DNA of 14,867 nucleotides from JBGZFC01 sp964346495 (GCA_964346495.1 CAYFUW010000054.1:1-14867), one strand, 5' to 3'; positions 8,236 to 14,774 are shown, counted from the stretch's first letter. The notes: a model not told the origin generated them from the letters alone. Numbers and translations: made by a program.

Positions 8236-8260
8236 GCTGATGAGCTTGTCGAAGCATAGC
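8236..8260. repeat. Short REP-like intergenic element
   Basis: The core GAGCTTGTCGAAGC can fold (GCTT, GTCG loop, AAGC), and GCT/AGC and ATG/CAT pair further out with bulges. From memory, variants of the word CTTCGACAAGCTCA are scattered between genes in many Bacteroidota genomes, and their false translation contains RQAHQP as here. It sits 15 bases after the stop of the broken T9SS gene and is flanked by direct copies of TATTGGCT (8223-8230, 8261-8268). Confidence 0.5.
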
Positions 8261-8274
8261 TATTGGCTTTTTAT

Positions 8275-8313
8275 AACCTAACAGGTTTTGGAAAGATGTT
8301 AGGTTTATTTTTT
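8275..8313 (+). terminator. Terminator after the T9SS cargo gene
   Basis: AACCTAAC (8275-8282) pairs with GTTAGGTT (8298-8305), followed by TATTTTTT. The left arm can instead fold on itself (AACCT, AAC loop, AGGTT). A close relative of this sequence ends the DUF454 gene at 14775-14810. Confidence 0.72.
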
Positions 8314-8322
8314 CTATAAAAC

Positions 8323-8359
8323 AAAAAAACGTCGTAACCATTTGATTACGACGTTTTTT
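8323..8359. terminator. Bidirectional terminator between the T9SS cargo gene and tRNA-Gln
   Basis: A perfect 9-base stem (ACGTCGTAA 8329-8337, TTACGACGT 8346-8354) with an 8-base loop. It is flanked by seven A residues on the left and six T residues on the right, so both strands end in a T-run. It would end the minus-strand tRNA transcript and back up the terminator at 8275. Confidence 0.9.
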
Positions 8360-8363
8360 ATTG

Positions 8364-8434
8364 TTGTCCTACCAGGATTCGAACCTAGACTGACTGAACC
8401 AAAACCAGGAGTGCTACCATTACACCATAGGACA
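8364..8434 (-). tRNA. tRNA-Gln (anticodon TTG)
   Basis: Read on the minus strand it folds as a 71-base cloverleaf. The acceptor stem TGTCCTA/TAGGACA is perfect, with discriminator A. The D-arm is GTG/CAC around AATGGTAG, the anticodon loop is TTTTGGT, and the T-arm is CTAGG-TTCGAAT-CCTGG. The CCA end is not encoded. The anticodon stem is weak: CCTGG opposite TCAGT gives a C27-T43 mismatch and a G31-T39 wobble. The promoter lies at 8464-8494 and the terminator at 8323-8359, so it is its own transcription unit. Confidence 0.94.
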
Positions 8435-8463
8435 ATCCTTAATTTGCTTCGTTAAAAGCGGTA

Positions 8464-8494
8464 CAAAAGTAGTACATTATTTGTTACCGACAAA
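8464..8494 (-). promoter_or_regulatory. tRNA-Gln promoter
   Basis: On the minus strand: TTTG (8494-8491), exactly 19 bases, then TACTTTTG (8471-8464). Both elements match the Bacteroidota consensus perfectly, the best promoter in the window. It starts the tRNA transcript about 23 bases before the mature 5' end. A small dyad (CCGA 8487-8490, TCGG 8500-8503) overlaps the upstream element. Confidence 0.8.
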
Positions 8495-8537
8495 ATTTTT
8501 CGGCATATATTTTCGTTTTTGTTACGTTTATAGATAG

Positions 8538-9263
8538 TTAAAAGAGTAGGCGAGCCCTGCAGGCGACACCTTTTTCTTTTGTAACTATCTGAAAATAATA
8601 GTCGTTTTCGCTTTTTTCTTCTCTATACACTTCACCGATATCACCAAAAGTAATCTCTTTCAAAAAGTTGATTTCGATATGTTTAGGTGTGTGTTGTTGA
8701 TAGAAGTCGAGTGAAAAGCAGTCTGCCATCCATTGAATATAAAACGGACTGCTCGCGTGCCTGTTCATATCTATATGGCTATATTTTACCTCAAACCGAT
8801 TCGCAACTTCACCCTTAATATTGGGTATTCTTGTCGGTATGCCAATAGGCGTGGTTTCGGGAACGATAAACTGCTTGAGCAATGGCAGAGTATCAAGCAA
8901 AACACTTTGCCTGGTTTTCATATCGATTACTGCCCACGACGATGATGCGTGTCCGATAATCTCCTTTTTGCCGTTGGTGATTCTAAAATTACGTGTTGTA
9001 AAAAGCGTTTCTACGTCCTGAATCCAGGTTTCTATAGTAATTTCATCGTCCTGTTCCGGGAATCGCTCCAAATCCATCACAAAACGAGAAAGTACCCATG
9101 TGTAGTTTTCCGATTGCAACGTTATCAATCCAAAGCCGTTGTTATCGGCATCGGCAGATGTTGTTCTTAAAATAAGATGAAACAGTGACGAAAGCGAAAC
9201 TTTTCTTTGAAAATCTACATGTTGTGTAGTTATTTTATGTCGATACGCTCTAATGCTACTCAT
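8538..9263 (-). CDS. Acyl-ACP thioesterase family protein
   Basis: A 241-residue double-hotdog enzyme expected to hydrolyse acyl-acyl carrier protein to free fatty acid and ACP in the cytoplasm. Family marks: WVLSRFVMDLERFPEQDDEITIETW (about 56-80), SSSWAVIDMKTRQ (107-119), the active-site segment YSHIDMNRHASSPFYIQWM (161-179) with D165, N167 and H169, and HIEINFLKEITFGD (195-208) with E197 at the second catalytic position. The usual bacterial motif is DxNxHxN(N/S); here ASS follows the His, so the second Asn is Ser. The length is typical for bacterial members. No signal peptide. The start is 21 bases after the tyrS stop with no separate promoter seen, so it is probably the second gene of a tyrS operon. 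No clear terminator follows its stop. Confidence 0.87.
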   Translation of the reverse strand: MSSIRAYRHKITTQHVDFQRKVSLSSLFHLILRTTSADADNNGFGLITLQSENYTWVLSRFVMDLERFPEQDDEITIETWIQDVETLFTTRNFRITNGKKEIIGHASSSWAVIDMKTRQSVLLDTLPLLKQFIVPETTPIGIPTRIPNIKGEVANRFEVKYSHIDMNRHASSPFYIQWMADCFSLDFYQQHTPKHIEINFLKEITFGDIGEVYREEKSENDYYFQIVTKEKGVACRARLLF

Positions 9264-9284
9264 ACAAATAATAATCTACACCAG

Positions 9285-10577
9285 TTATTGAGCAATCAGC
9301 AAAAAGTAGTTTTTCTTTCCTCGTTGTGCAAGTATATATTTACCGGCAATCAGATAAGAATCGTTTATTATCTCTTCAAAATTCTCTAATTTGTCTTTAT
9401 TGATTGATACGCCGCCTGCTTGCACGGTTTTGCGAAATTCGCCTCTTGATGGAAAAACTGCTGCATCGTCTGTAAGTAAATCAACAGCTGTAACACCTCC
9501 GGCAAGTTTACCTTTCGAAATTTCAAATTGTGGAACACCTTCAAACACTTGCAAGAATGTGGTTTCGTCAATCGAGCGTAAAACTTGCGATGTAGCTTTG
9601 CCAAAAAGAATTTCGGATGCACTAACAGCCATTTCGTAATCTTCTCTGCTGTGAGCCATTACGGTAATCTCTTCTGCCAATCGTTTTTGTAACGGACGCA
9701 AATGCGGTGCATTTTTTTGCTCTTCCACAAGTGACTCTATCTCTTCTCTGGATAGTGCCGTGAATATTTTTATATACTTTTCTGCATCCTCATCGCTAAC
9801 ATTCAGCCAGAATTGATAGAACTGGTATGGCGATGTGTATCGACTGTCGAGCCACACGTTTCCGCTCTCCGTTTTTCCGAATTTTCCTCCATCGGCTTTT
9901 GTGATAAGCGGACAAACCAATGCAAACGCTTCACCTCCGGCAATACGTCTGATAAGTTCCGTTCCTGTGGTAATATTGCCCCATTGGTCGCTACCGCCCA
10001 TTTGTAGTCGGCAACCATACTCGCGATACAGATGCAGGAAGTCGTATCCTTGAATAAGTTGATATGAAAATTCTGTAAACGACATACCTTCGTTGCCCTC
10101 GCCGCTAAGACGTTTTTTTACGGAATCTTTAGCCATCATATAGTTCACGGTTATATGTTTGCCTATATTTCGGATAAAGTCTAAGAATGAAAACTCTTTC
10201 ATCCAATCGTAATTGTTCACCATCTCTGCCTTGTTGGGTGCATCGCTTTCGAAATCTAAGAATTTCGCAAGTTGTTTTTTTATTGCTTCCTGATTGTGAC
10301 GCAAAGTCTCCTCATCTAACAAATTTCTTTCTGCCGATTTCATCGATGGGTCGCCAATCATTCCGGTTGCACCACCAACCAACGCAATGGGTTTATGTCC
10401 TGCACGTTGCAGATGTCTAAGCATCATTACACCAACAAGGTGTCCGATATGCAGTGAGTCTGCCGTCGGGTCGATACCCAGGTATCCGGCTGTCATTTCT
10501 TTCGATAATTGTTCTTCTGTGCCCGGCATGATATCGTGAATCATTCCTCGCCAACGCAATTCTTCTACAAAATTCAT
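9285..10577 (-). CDS. tyrS: Tyrosyl-tRNA synthetase
   Basis: A 430-residue class I aminoacyl-tRNA synthetase that charges tRNA-Tyr with tyrosine in the cytoplasm. The ATP-binding HIGH motif is at 43-46 (SLHIGHLVGV). The tyrosine-binding and dimer segment reads YDFLHLYREYGCRLQMGGSDQWGNI (178-202). The KMSKS-type loop is KFGKT (232-236), as in the bacterial TyrS type. The C-terminal part, about 360-430 (FRKTVQAGGVSINKDKL, GKYILAQRGKKNYFLL), is the S4-like RNA-binding domain. The length fits the 420-430 residue family. ATG 10577 begins the usual NFVEELRWRGMIHDI N-terminus. It lies upstream of the acyl-ACP thioesterase gene in the same direction. Confidence 0.98.
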   Translation of the reverse strand: MNFVEELRWRGMIHDIMPGTEEQLSKEMTAGYLGIDPTADSLHIGHLVGVMMLRHLQRAGHKPIALVGGATGMIGDPSMKSAERNLLDEETLRHNQEAIKKQLAKFLDFESDAPNKAEMVNNYDWMKEFSFLDFIRNIGKHITVNYMMAKDSVKKRLSGEGNEGMSFTEFSYQLIQGYDFLHLYREYGCRLQMGGSDQWGNITTGTELIRRIAGGEAFALVCPLITKADGGKFGKTESGNVWLDSRYTSPYQFYQFWLNVSDEDAEKYIKIFTALSREEIESLVEEQKNAPHLRPLQKRLAEEITVMAHSREDYEMAVSASEILFGKATSQVLRSIDETTFLQVFEGVPQFEISKGKLAGGVTAVDLLTDDAAVFPSRGEFRKTVQAGGVSINKDKLENFEEIINDSYLIAGKYILAQRGKKNYFLLIAQ

Positions 10578-10617
10578 ATTTATATTATCAATTTTTATTT
10601 TTTCTACAAATTTGCCA

Positions 10618-10625
10618 CAAAGTTA
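10618..10625 (-). promoter_or_regulatory. -7 promoter element of tyrS
   Basis: On the minus strand it reads TAACTTTG, an exact TAnnTTTG match 40 bases upstream of the tyrS ATG. A TTTG lies 14 bases upstream, closer than the ideal, so the upstream element is uncertain. Confidence 0.55.
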
Positions 10626-10635
10626 CAATTTATTA

Positions 10636-10659
10636 GGCACAAAATCGATGTTTTTTGCC
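10636..10659. other. Dyad between the amylase gene and tyrS
   Basis: GGCA (10636-10639) and AAAA (10641-10644) pair with TTTT and TGCC (10656-10659) around a TCGATG centre, with one mismatch. On the minus strand it lies between the amylase stop and the tyrS -7 element. It may be a weak terminator for the amylase (no T-run follows) or an operator at tyrS. Confidence 0.3.
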
Positions 10660-10687
10660 TTTCGTTTACTTTGGGACACTTTTTATA

Positions 10688-12385
10688 TTATTGAGTTCTA
10701 ATTCTGAAAATCTCTCCACTATTTGCACGTATTGTTGCCTGGAAAGGCTGATGATACGAAAACTCTATTTTTGGATTATCCTCAAACAGCAATCCTTCGG
10801 CTCTGTAATTTTCACTAACAGGCAGTTCAAAGAATCGGAAAGCATCTTCGGGAATGTAAACCGTTGTGGTTGCATCTTTATTATCGAAATTGATAATTAC
10901 AAGCAGCAGATCCTTTTTATCGCTTCGCAGGAATGCAAATTGACGTGAAGGATTGAAACCCGGGTTTTCGAAGTTTGCATACATAACATCGTAGGACAAA
11001 CCTTTTGCGAGAGCTTTCTCTTTGTTGCAGAGATTTATCAATTTTGAGTAGATATTTTTCAACTCCAACTCCTCTTGCGTGAGTAATTCGTCATTCCATT
11101 TGCCGTTGTTGTTCCAGCGCCTGATGCAGTCCAGCGACCAGTAGTCGAAAATAGTTGTTCGTCCGTTTCTACCGCTAAACCCCTCTTCCTCCATTCCTTT
11201 TTCTCCAAACTCTTGCCCGAAATATACCATAACGGGATTTCGGTTCAGGCAGGCGGTAAGAATCATGGAACCAAGCCCGTTTCTACCCGATTTTAGGAAA
11301 TAGTCCGATGCTACTCGTTGCTCATCGTGATTTTCCATGAAGTTGAGCATTTTGTGCTGAATATCACCCACATTGTGAAGTGCATTCGTAATTACTCGAG
11401 CATCGCGATAGCCACACGCTACATCTCGCACAATATCGTAAACACCAACTTTGTCATATAGATAATCGAAACAGTTGTTGTGCAGGAAGTTTCTGTATTC
11501 GTTAGGGTTGTAAATTTCTGCAATAAAAACCAGTTCGGGATATTTGGCTTTCACTTGCGGAATAGCCCATCTCCAAAACTCGATTGGCACCATTTCCGCC
11601 ATATCGCATCTGAAACCGTCAACCTTTTTGGCAGCCCAATAGATTAAAATATCTCTCATTTTTACCCAGGTATCGGGAATTTTATCGAAATGTTTTACAT
11701 ATCCTGCCTGATAATCAACCCCGTAATTGAGCTTTACGGTTTCGTACCAGTCGTATTCCGTTGGTCTGTTTGTAAAGCAGTCATTTCCTGTAGCTTTTGC
11801 CGGATATTCGCTGTAGGTGATTTCCGATTTTTTCATCTTGGCAAAATCTGTTTCCAATTTTTGTCCCGGCAGATAGTAGAAATTGTTTGAAGGCAAAAAT
11901 GCTTTAGTATTGTCGTCATCTTCACCAAAATCTTTTACATTGGCAGGTTTGTTGATTGATTTGTAGTTTCTCGACAGATGGTTTGGTACAAAATCGATAA
12001 TCACTTTCAATCCATTCTTATGGATTCGTTCAACCAACTCCTCAAATTCGGACATTCGTTTATCAACATCTACCGCCAAGTCGGGGTCTATATCGTAATA
12101 GTCACGAATAGCATAAGGTGAACCGGCTTTCCCTTTTATTATTTCGGGATACTCTTTTGGTATTCCGTACTCGGTGTAATCAGTCGTTGATGCGTGTGCC
12201 AAAACTCCTATCAGCCAGATATGAGTATATCCGTTTTTGGCAATTTCTTTTATCGCTCTATCTGAGATGTCATGTAGCTTTCCACAGCCATTCTCTTCTA
12301 TTGTTCCGTTAAAAACTTTATTGGGATTGTTGTTCCCAAAAAGTCTCGGAAGAATCTGGTATATAAAAATTTTCTTGTTTTGCAT
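10688..12385 (-). CDS. Alpha-amylase family (GH13) enzyme, probably cytoplasmic
   Basis: A 565-residue TIM-barrel glycoside hydrolase or transglycosylase of the GH13 clan acting on alpha-glucans. All four conserved regions are present: I DFVPNH (131-136), II GFRCD with nucleophile D261, III FIAEIY with acid/base E290, and IV FMENHDEQR with H353 and D354. The barrel starts directly at the N-terminus (IFIYQILPRLFG). The last 90 or so residues look like the beta-sandwich C-domain (LLVIINFDNKDATTTVYIP). No signal peptide or lipobox, which suggests an intracellular role such as glycogen or maltodextrin breakdown rather than SusG-like surface degradation. The substrate cannot be read from sequence; GH13 also contains isomerases and transferases. 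The start lies 6 bases after the stop of the patatin gene, so the two are probably co-transcribed. Confidence 0.9.
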   Translation of the reverse strand: MQNKKIFIYQILPRLFGNNNPNKVFNGTIEENGCGKLHDISDRAIKEIAKNGYTHIWLIGVLAHASTTDYTEYGIPKEYPEIIKGKAGSPYAIRDYYDIDPDLAVDVDKRMSEFEELVERIHKNGLKVIIDFVPNHLSRNYKSINKPANVKDFGEDDDNTKAFLPSNNFYYLPGQKLETDFAKMKKSEITYSEYPAKATGNDCFTNRPTEYDWYETVKLNYGVDYQAGYVKHFDKIPDTWVKMRDILIYWAAKKVDGFRCDMAEMVPIEFWRWAIPQVKAKYPELVFIAEIYNPNEYRNFLHNNCFDYLYDKVGVYDIVRDVACGYRDARVITNALHNVGDIQHKMLNFMENHDEQRVASDYFLKSGRNGLGSMILTACLNRNPVMVYFGQEFGEKGMEEEGFSGRNGRTTIFDYWSLDCIRRWNNNGKWNDELLTQEELELKNIYSKLINLCNKEKALAKGLSYDVMYANFENPGFNPSRQFAFLRSDKKDLLLVIINFDNKDATTTVYIPEDAFRFFELPVSENYRAEGLLFEDNPKIEFSYHQPFQATIRANSGEIFRIRTQ

Positions 12386-12391
12386 GGGAAT

Positions 12392-13246
12392 CTATTTTAA
12401 TTTAGTTATCTGTTTTTTTACTACTTTTTCAAGTTGATAATATCGTAAACATCTGTCTACGATCTTTTTAGTCTTCTCTTTTCTGAATACGTCGATGGCT
12501 GTGTTGTAGCCATTTTCCATTATTGTTTCGGTGTTTTGCAATGTGAACATGCCATATTTGTGCAGTCCCGGAACTTCAATTAATATATCGCAAAGTTTCC
12601 TGTCCATAATCGCATTTGAGTTTGACATTATATTGAAAGTTCGCTCCGTTGTGCTAATAATAGAAGGTTTTTCCAAAGTTGGAACAATCATCGAAACGTT
12701 TACTCCCAGCACAAATTTGCACTCTTCACGAATAATCGAGACCGGAAAGTTTTTCAACAAACCTCCGTCAACATAAGGTCTTTCATCTATATATTGCGGA
12801 TTGAAAACAACCGGAACCGAACACGATGCCACAACCGCCTCAACAAGATTTTTTCCTTTACTAAAAACTACTGTTGACGCTTTCTCCCAGTCGGAAGCAA
12901 CCACTCTGAGCGGAATTTGTAGCTCCTCAAACGATTTTGAACGAAGGTTTTTCTTTAAAAACTTTGTCAATCCGGTACTTTTAAAAATTCCTTTTTTGGG
13001 AACAGAAAGTTCCACAAACTCTCTGAACTCTTTCTTATCGAAAAGCTCCTTTATCTCATCCGGTGCAAAACCATCGGCATAAAAAACTCCTGCCAATGCA
13101 CCTGCGCTGGTTCCGGCAATAATATCGGGTTTAAGATTATTTTCCTCAATAACCTTTAAGACACCCAAGTGTGCAAAGCCTTTTGCACCGCCACCACTTA
13201 AGGCATATCCCAAATGATATTTATATCCTTTCCCGAAAATAGCCAT
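12392..13246 (-). CDS. Patatin-like phospholipase (RssA/NTE type)
   Basis: A 284-residue serine acyl hydrolase with a Ser-Asp dyad. The oxyanion-hole motif is SGGGAKGFAHLG (17-28), the nucleophile elbow is GTSAG with S47 (45-49), and the catalytic Asp is D160 in DGGLLKNFPV (160-169). Together these cover the whole patatin domain, residues about 10-200. The remainder is an unassigned basic helical tail ending in VVKKQITKLK. No signal peptide and no POTRA or beta-barrel extension, so it is the short cytoplasmic or membrane-associated kind rather than a PlpD-type secreted one. It is expected to cleave phospholipids or lysophospholipids; the natural substrate is unknown. The gene leads the GH13 enzyme by 6 bases. 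A heptameric repeat starts 10 bases upstream of the ATG and no consensus promoter is visible. Confidence 0.93.
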   Translation of the reverse strand: MAIFGKGYKYHLGYALSGGGAKGFAHLGVLKVIEENNLKPDIIAGTSAGALAGVFYADGFAPDEIKELFDKKEFREFVELSVPKKGIFKSTGLTKFLKKNLRSKSFEELQIPLRVVASDWEKASTVVFSKGKNLVEAVVASCSVPVVFNPQYIDERPYVDGGLLKNFPVSIIREECKFVLGVNVSMIVPTLEKPSIISTTERTFNIMSNSNAIMDRKLCDILIEVPGLHKYGMFTLQNTETIMENGYNTAIDVFRKEKTKKIVDRCLRYYQLEKVVKKQITKLK

Positions 13247-13256
13247 GGTTTAAATT

Positions 13257-13298
13257 AATTACAAATTATCAATTACAAGTTATCAATTACAAATTACT
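13257..13298. repeat. Heptamer tandem repeat, 6 units, upstream of the patatin gene
   Basis: Six consecutive 7-base units: AATTACA, AATTATC, AATTACA, AGTTATC, AATTACA, AATTACT. Alternate units match best, so it can also be read as three 14-base units. It ends 10 bases before the patatin start. Confidence 0.85.
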
Positions 13299-13407
13299 AT
13301 GTCGTTTAGTTCCTGTTGCTTGCGCACTTCTGTGAAATGTGTGTTGCGAAGCAAATTAAATTGCCTGTCGGCGACACGCTTTGCAAAAGTGAGCCAGCGT
13401 AAGTAGT

Positions 13408-13466
13408 TTGTCATGTCGAACAAAGTGAGACATCTAATAGACTCTTCACTACGTTCAGAGTGACAA
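13408..13466. repeat. Long imperfect hairpin, dispersed-repeat type
   Basis: TTGTCA pairs with TGACAA at the ends, GAAC (13418-13421) with GTTC (13453-13456), and AGTGA (13424-13428) with TCACT (13446-13450), with symmetrical internal loops. The words GTCGAAC, AGTGAGACATCT and TTCACTACGTTCAGA resemble a repeat family that I recall as common between genes in Bacteroidota and some other phyla. Confidence 0.65.
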
Positions 13467-13495
13467 GAAACATCAAGCCCACACCCAGCGTCGCT

Positions 13496-13517
13496 CACGC
13501 GCGAATCCTTTCGCGTG
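13496..13517. repeat. Short GC-rich hairpin
   Basis: CACGCG (13496-13501) pairs with CGCGTG (13512-13517) around a 10-base loop. It is followed by GTGTAATTC, not a T-run, so it is not a standard terminator, though it could slow transcription from the phosphatase gene. Confidence 0.5.
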
Positions 13518-13570
13518 GTGTAATTCAGTAAACGAATTGATGGTAAACAAGTAAACTTATGGGAAGTTCA

Positions 13571-13612
13571 CGCAACCAGTACCACGTAACCCGTAATTCG
13601 CAACCCGTATTA
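13571..13612. repeat. Heptamer tandem repeat, 6 units, downstream of the phosphatase gene
   Basis: Six 7-base units: CGCAACC, AGTACCA, CGTAACC, CGTAATT, CGCAACC, CGTATTA. Odd units are nearly identical, giving a 14-base period as at 13257-13298. It lies 6 bases beyond the phosphatase stop codon. Confidence 0.7.
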
Positions 13613-13617
13613 GCATA

Positions 13618-14115
13618 TTATATCATAAAATCCTTTTTCACCTTCTCCAAAATCCCTACCGTTGCATCTTCAAGCAGATCGAGCACCAATTCGAAACCTG
13701 AACTTCCGCCGTAATATGGGTCGGGAATAGTGTCATGATGATATTTTGTTAAAAAGTTATTTGCTTTGTATATTTTTTTCTTATCTTCCGATGTTGGAGC
13801 AAGGGCAGCTACATTTTTGTAGTTTTCGTTATCCATCACGATGATGTAGTCAAATTTATAAAAATCGGATGCTTCAAATTTTCTGCCTCTTGAACAAAAA
13901 TCGTATCCTCTTCTGCGACCGTGCGAGCGCATTCTGTCATCGGGTAGTTCTCCCTGATGCCAACCGGAAGTGCCTGCCGAATCTACCATGATAACATCAT
14001 CTAATCCGTTGTCTTTTACAAGTTTCAACATAATGCCTTCGGCTGCAGGAGAACGACAAATATTTCCCAGACAGACAAATATAATTGCAATTTTACTGTT
14101 TTGTTTATCTTTCAA
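13618..14115 (-). CDS. Low-molecular-weight protein-tyrosine phosphatase
   Basis: A 165-residue cysteine phosphatase that removes phosphate from tyrosine in proteins through a phospho-cysteine intermediate. The P-loop VCLGNICRS has nucleophile C15 and phosphate-binding R21 (CX5RS), and the general acid D132 lies in the IPDPYYGG loop (130-137). DSAGTSGWH (45-53) is also typical. The length fits the 150-165 residue family. In Bacteroidota it may act on tyrosine kinases of the Wzc type, but no such gene lies here. It starts at TTG: between the upstream in-frame stop at 14140-14142 and the P-loop there is no ATG or GTG, and the predicted transcription start near 14143 leaves about 28 bases of leader. 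ArsC-type arsenate reductase is a relative, but the DPYYGG acid loop favours the phosphatase. Confidence 0.93.
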   Translation of the reverse strand: MKDKQNSKIAIIFVCLGNICRSPAAEGIMLKLVKDNGLDDVIMVDSAGTSGWHQGELPDDRMRSHGRRRGYDFCSRGRKFEASDFYKFDYIIVMDNENYKNVAALAPTSEDKKKIYKANNFLTKYHHDTIPDPYYGGSSGFELVLDLLEDATVGILEKVKKDFMI

Positions 14116-14149
14116 TTTTATATCGTTTTTTACAATGATTTATATATTA

Positions 14150-14157
14150 CAAAGATA
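14150..14157 (-). promoter_or_regulatory. -7 promoter element of the phosphatase gene
   Basis: On the minus strand it reads TATCTTTG, an exact TAnnTTTG match. A TTTG at 14183-14180 lies 22 bases upstream, slightly beyond the usual spacing. It supports the TTG start at 14115. Confidence 0.58.
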
Positions 14158-14263
14158 ATAAAATTAACCAATTTTTAGGCAAAACAACTAATCCTATTTT
14201 TTGTTTTTTGTTTTGTCTGGTACCAGTAATGTTTGAGATTAGAAGTTTTCTAAAATAAATAGT

Positions 14264-14271
14264 TATTTTTG
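14264..14271 (+). promoter_or_regulatory. -7 promoter element of the DUF454 gene
   Basis: TATTTTTG matches TAnnTTTG exactly, 23 bases before the ATG, implying a very short leader. No TTTG lies at the expected distance upstream. It is divergent from the phosphatase promoter, with the perfect palindrome CTGGTACCAG (14217-14226) between them. Confidence 0.5.
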
Positions 14272-14294
14272 TCGATTGAAGCTAAAAAAACCTA

Positions 14295-14747
14295 ATGAGT
14301 AAAGTCGAAAACATAAATAATAAACCCATTGTGGGCGAAGTTGCGATAGATAGTCACAAAAATAGTAGAACAAAGAGCAAACTGAAACGTTGGCTTTTCG
14401 CTATTCTTGGCACTATTGCGCTTGCGCTGGCTATTTTGGGTGTATTTGTTCCCGGTTTACCATGCACTCCATTTGCACTTCTGGTTGCAGCTCTCTTTGC
14501 CAAAAGTTCTGACAGGCTCTATAACTGGCTGTTGAATTCTAAAGTTTTAGGTAAGCGTATTAAAAACTATCAAAAACGAAAAGGACTTACAAAGAGCGAG
14601 AAAATTAAAGTCATATTGTTGATGTGGACAATGGTTTTAATCTCTTCTTTTCTTATTATTAAAGTGTTAACTATTAGGATAGTTATTCTTGCTGCCGGAT
14701 TTATAGGATTTTTAGTAGTTTGGTTCGTTGTGCCGAATAGTCGATAG
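14295..14747 (+). CDS. DUF454 family inner-membrane protein (YbaN-like)
   Basis: A 150-residue predicted inner-membrane protein. A hydrophilic N-terminus (1-32, rich in Asn, Lys and Ser) precedes a hydrophobic region at about 33-68 that holds the family signature GVFVPGLPCTPFALLVAALFAKSS (49-72, written elsewhere in the family as VLPGLPTTPF). A polar, basic stretch follows (DRLYNWLLNSKVLGKRIKNY, then KRKGLTKSEK), and two more membrane segments lie at about 105-123 and 127-146. The order of domains matches E. coli YbaN. The biochemical function is unknown. The N-terminal extension of about 30 residues is longer than in short members. It is a single-gene unit with a promoter at 14264 and a terminator at 14775; its TAG stop overlaps the first unit of a heptamer repeat. 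Confidence 0.88.
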   Translation: MSKVENINNKPIVGEVAIDSHKNSRTKSKLKRWLFAILGTIALALAILGVFVPGLPCTPFALLVAALFAKSSDRLYNWLLNSKVLGKRIKNYQKRKGLTKSEKIKVILLMWTMVLISSFLIIKVLTIRIVILAAGFIGFLVVWFVVPNSR

Positions 14748-14769
14748 AGCAAAGAGCAAAGAACAAAGA
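14746..14769. repeat. Heptamer tandem repeat at the DUF454 stop codon
   Basis: Three 7-base units, AGAGCAA, AGAGCAA, AGAACAA, plus a partial AGA. The first unit starts inside the stop codon TAG. Confidence 0.75.
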
Positions 14770-14774
14770 CTTTT

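Larger units (their letters stand above)
13247..13617. other. Repeat-dense intergenic region
   Basis: No gene is seen in these 371 bases. They hold two heptamer tracts (13257-13298 and 13571-13612), a long imperfect hairpin (13408-13466) and a short GC-rich hairpin (13496-13517). An open frame at 13283-13498 on the minus strand is only a translation of the repeats: its text CHSERSEESI is, from memory, the familiar false product of a widespread intergenic repeat. Confidence 0.75.

Noticed and set aside
8075..8341. 88-codon open frame on the minus strand
   Set aside because: It overlaps the T9SS sorting domain and a terminator, and its RQAHQP text comes from the REP-like element.
8487..8503. 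Terminator for the thioesterase gene
   Set aside because: The dyad has only four firm pairs and no T-run on the minus strand, and it overlaps the tRNA promoter.
13384..13391. Minus-strand promoter CACTTTTG for the patatin gene
   Set aside because: It has one mismatch at a key position, no upstream TTTG, and lies about 140 bases away inside repeats.
13283..13498. 71-codon open frame on the minus strand
   Set aside because: Its translation contains CHSERSEESI, a known false product of a dispersed intergenic repeat; it lies wholly over repeats and has no promoter.
13257..13612. CRISPR array
   Set aside because: The repeats are 7 or 14 bases long without spacers of constant length, and no cas gene is nearby.
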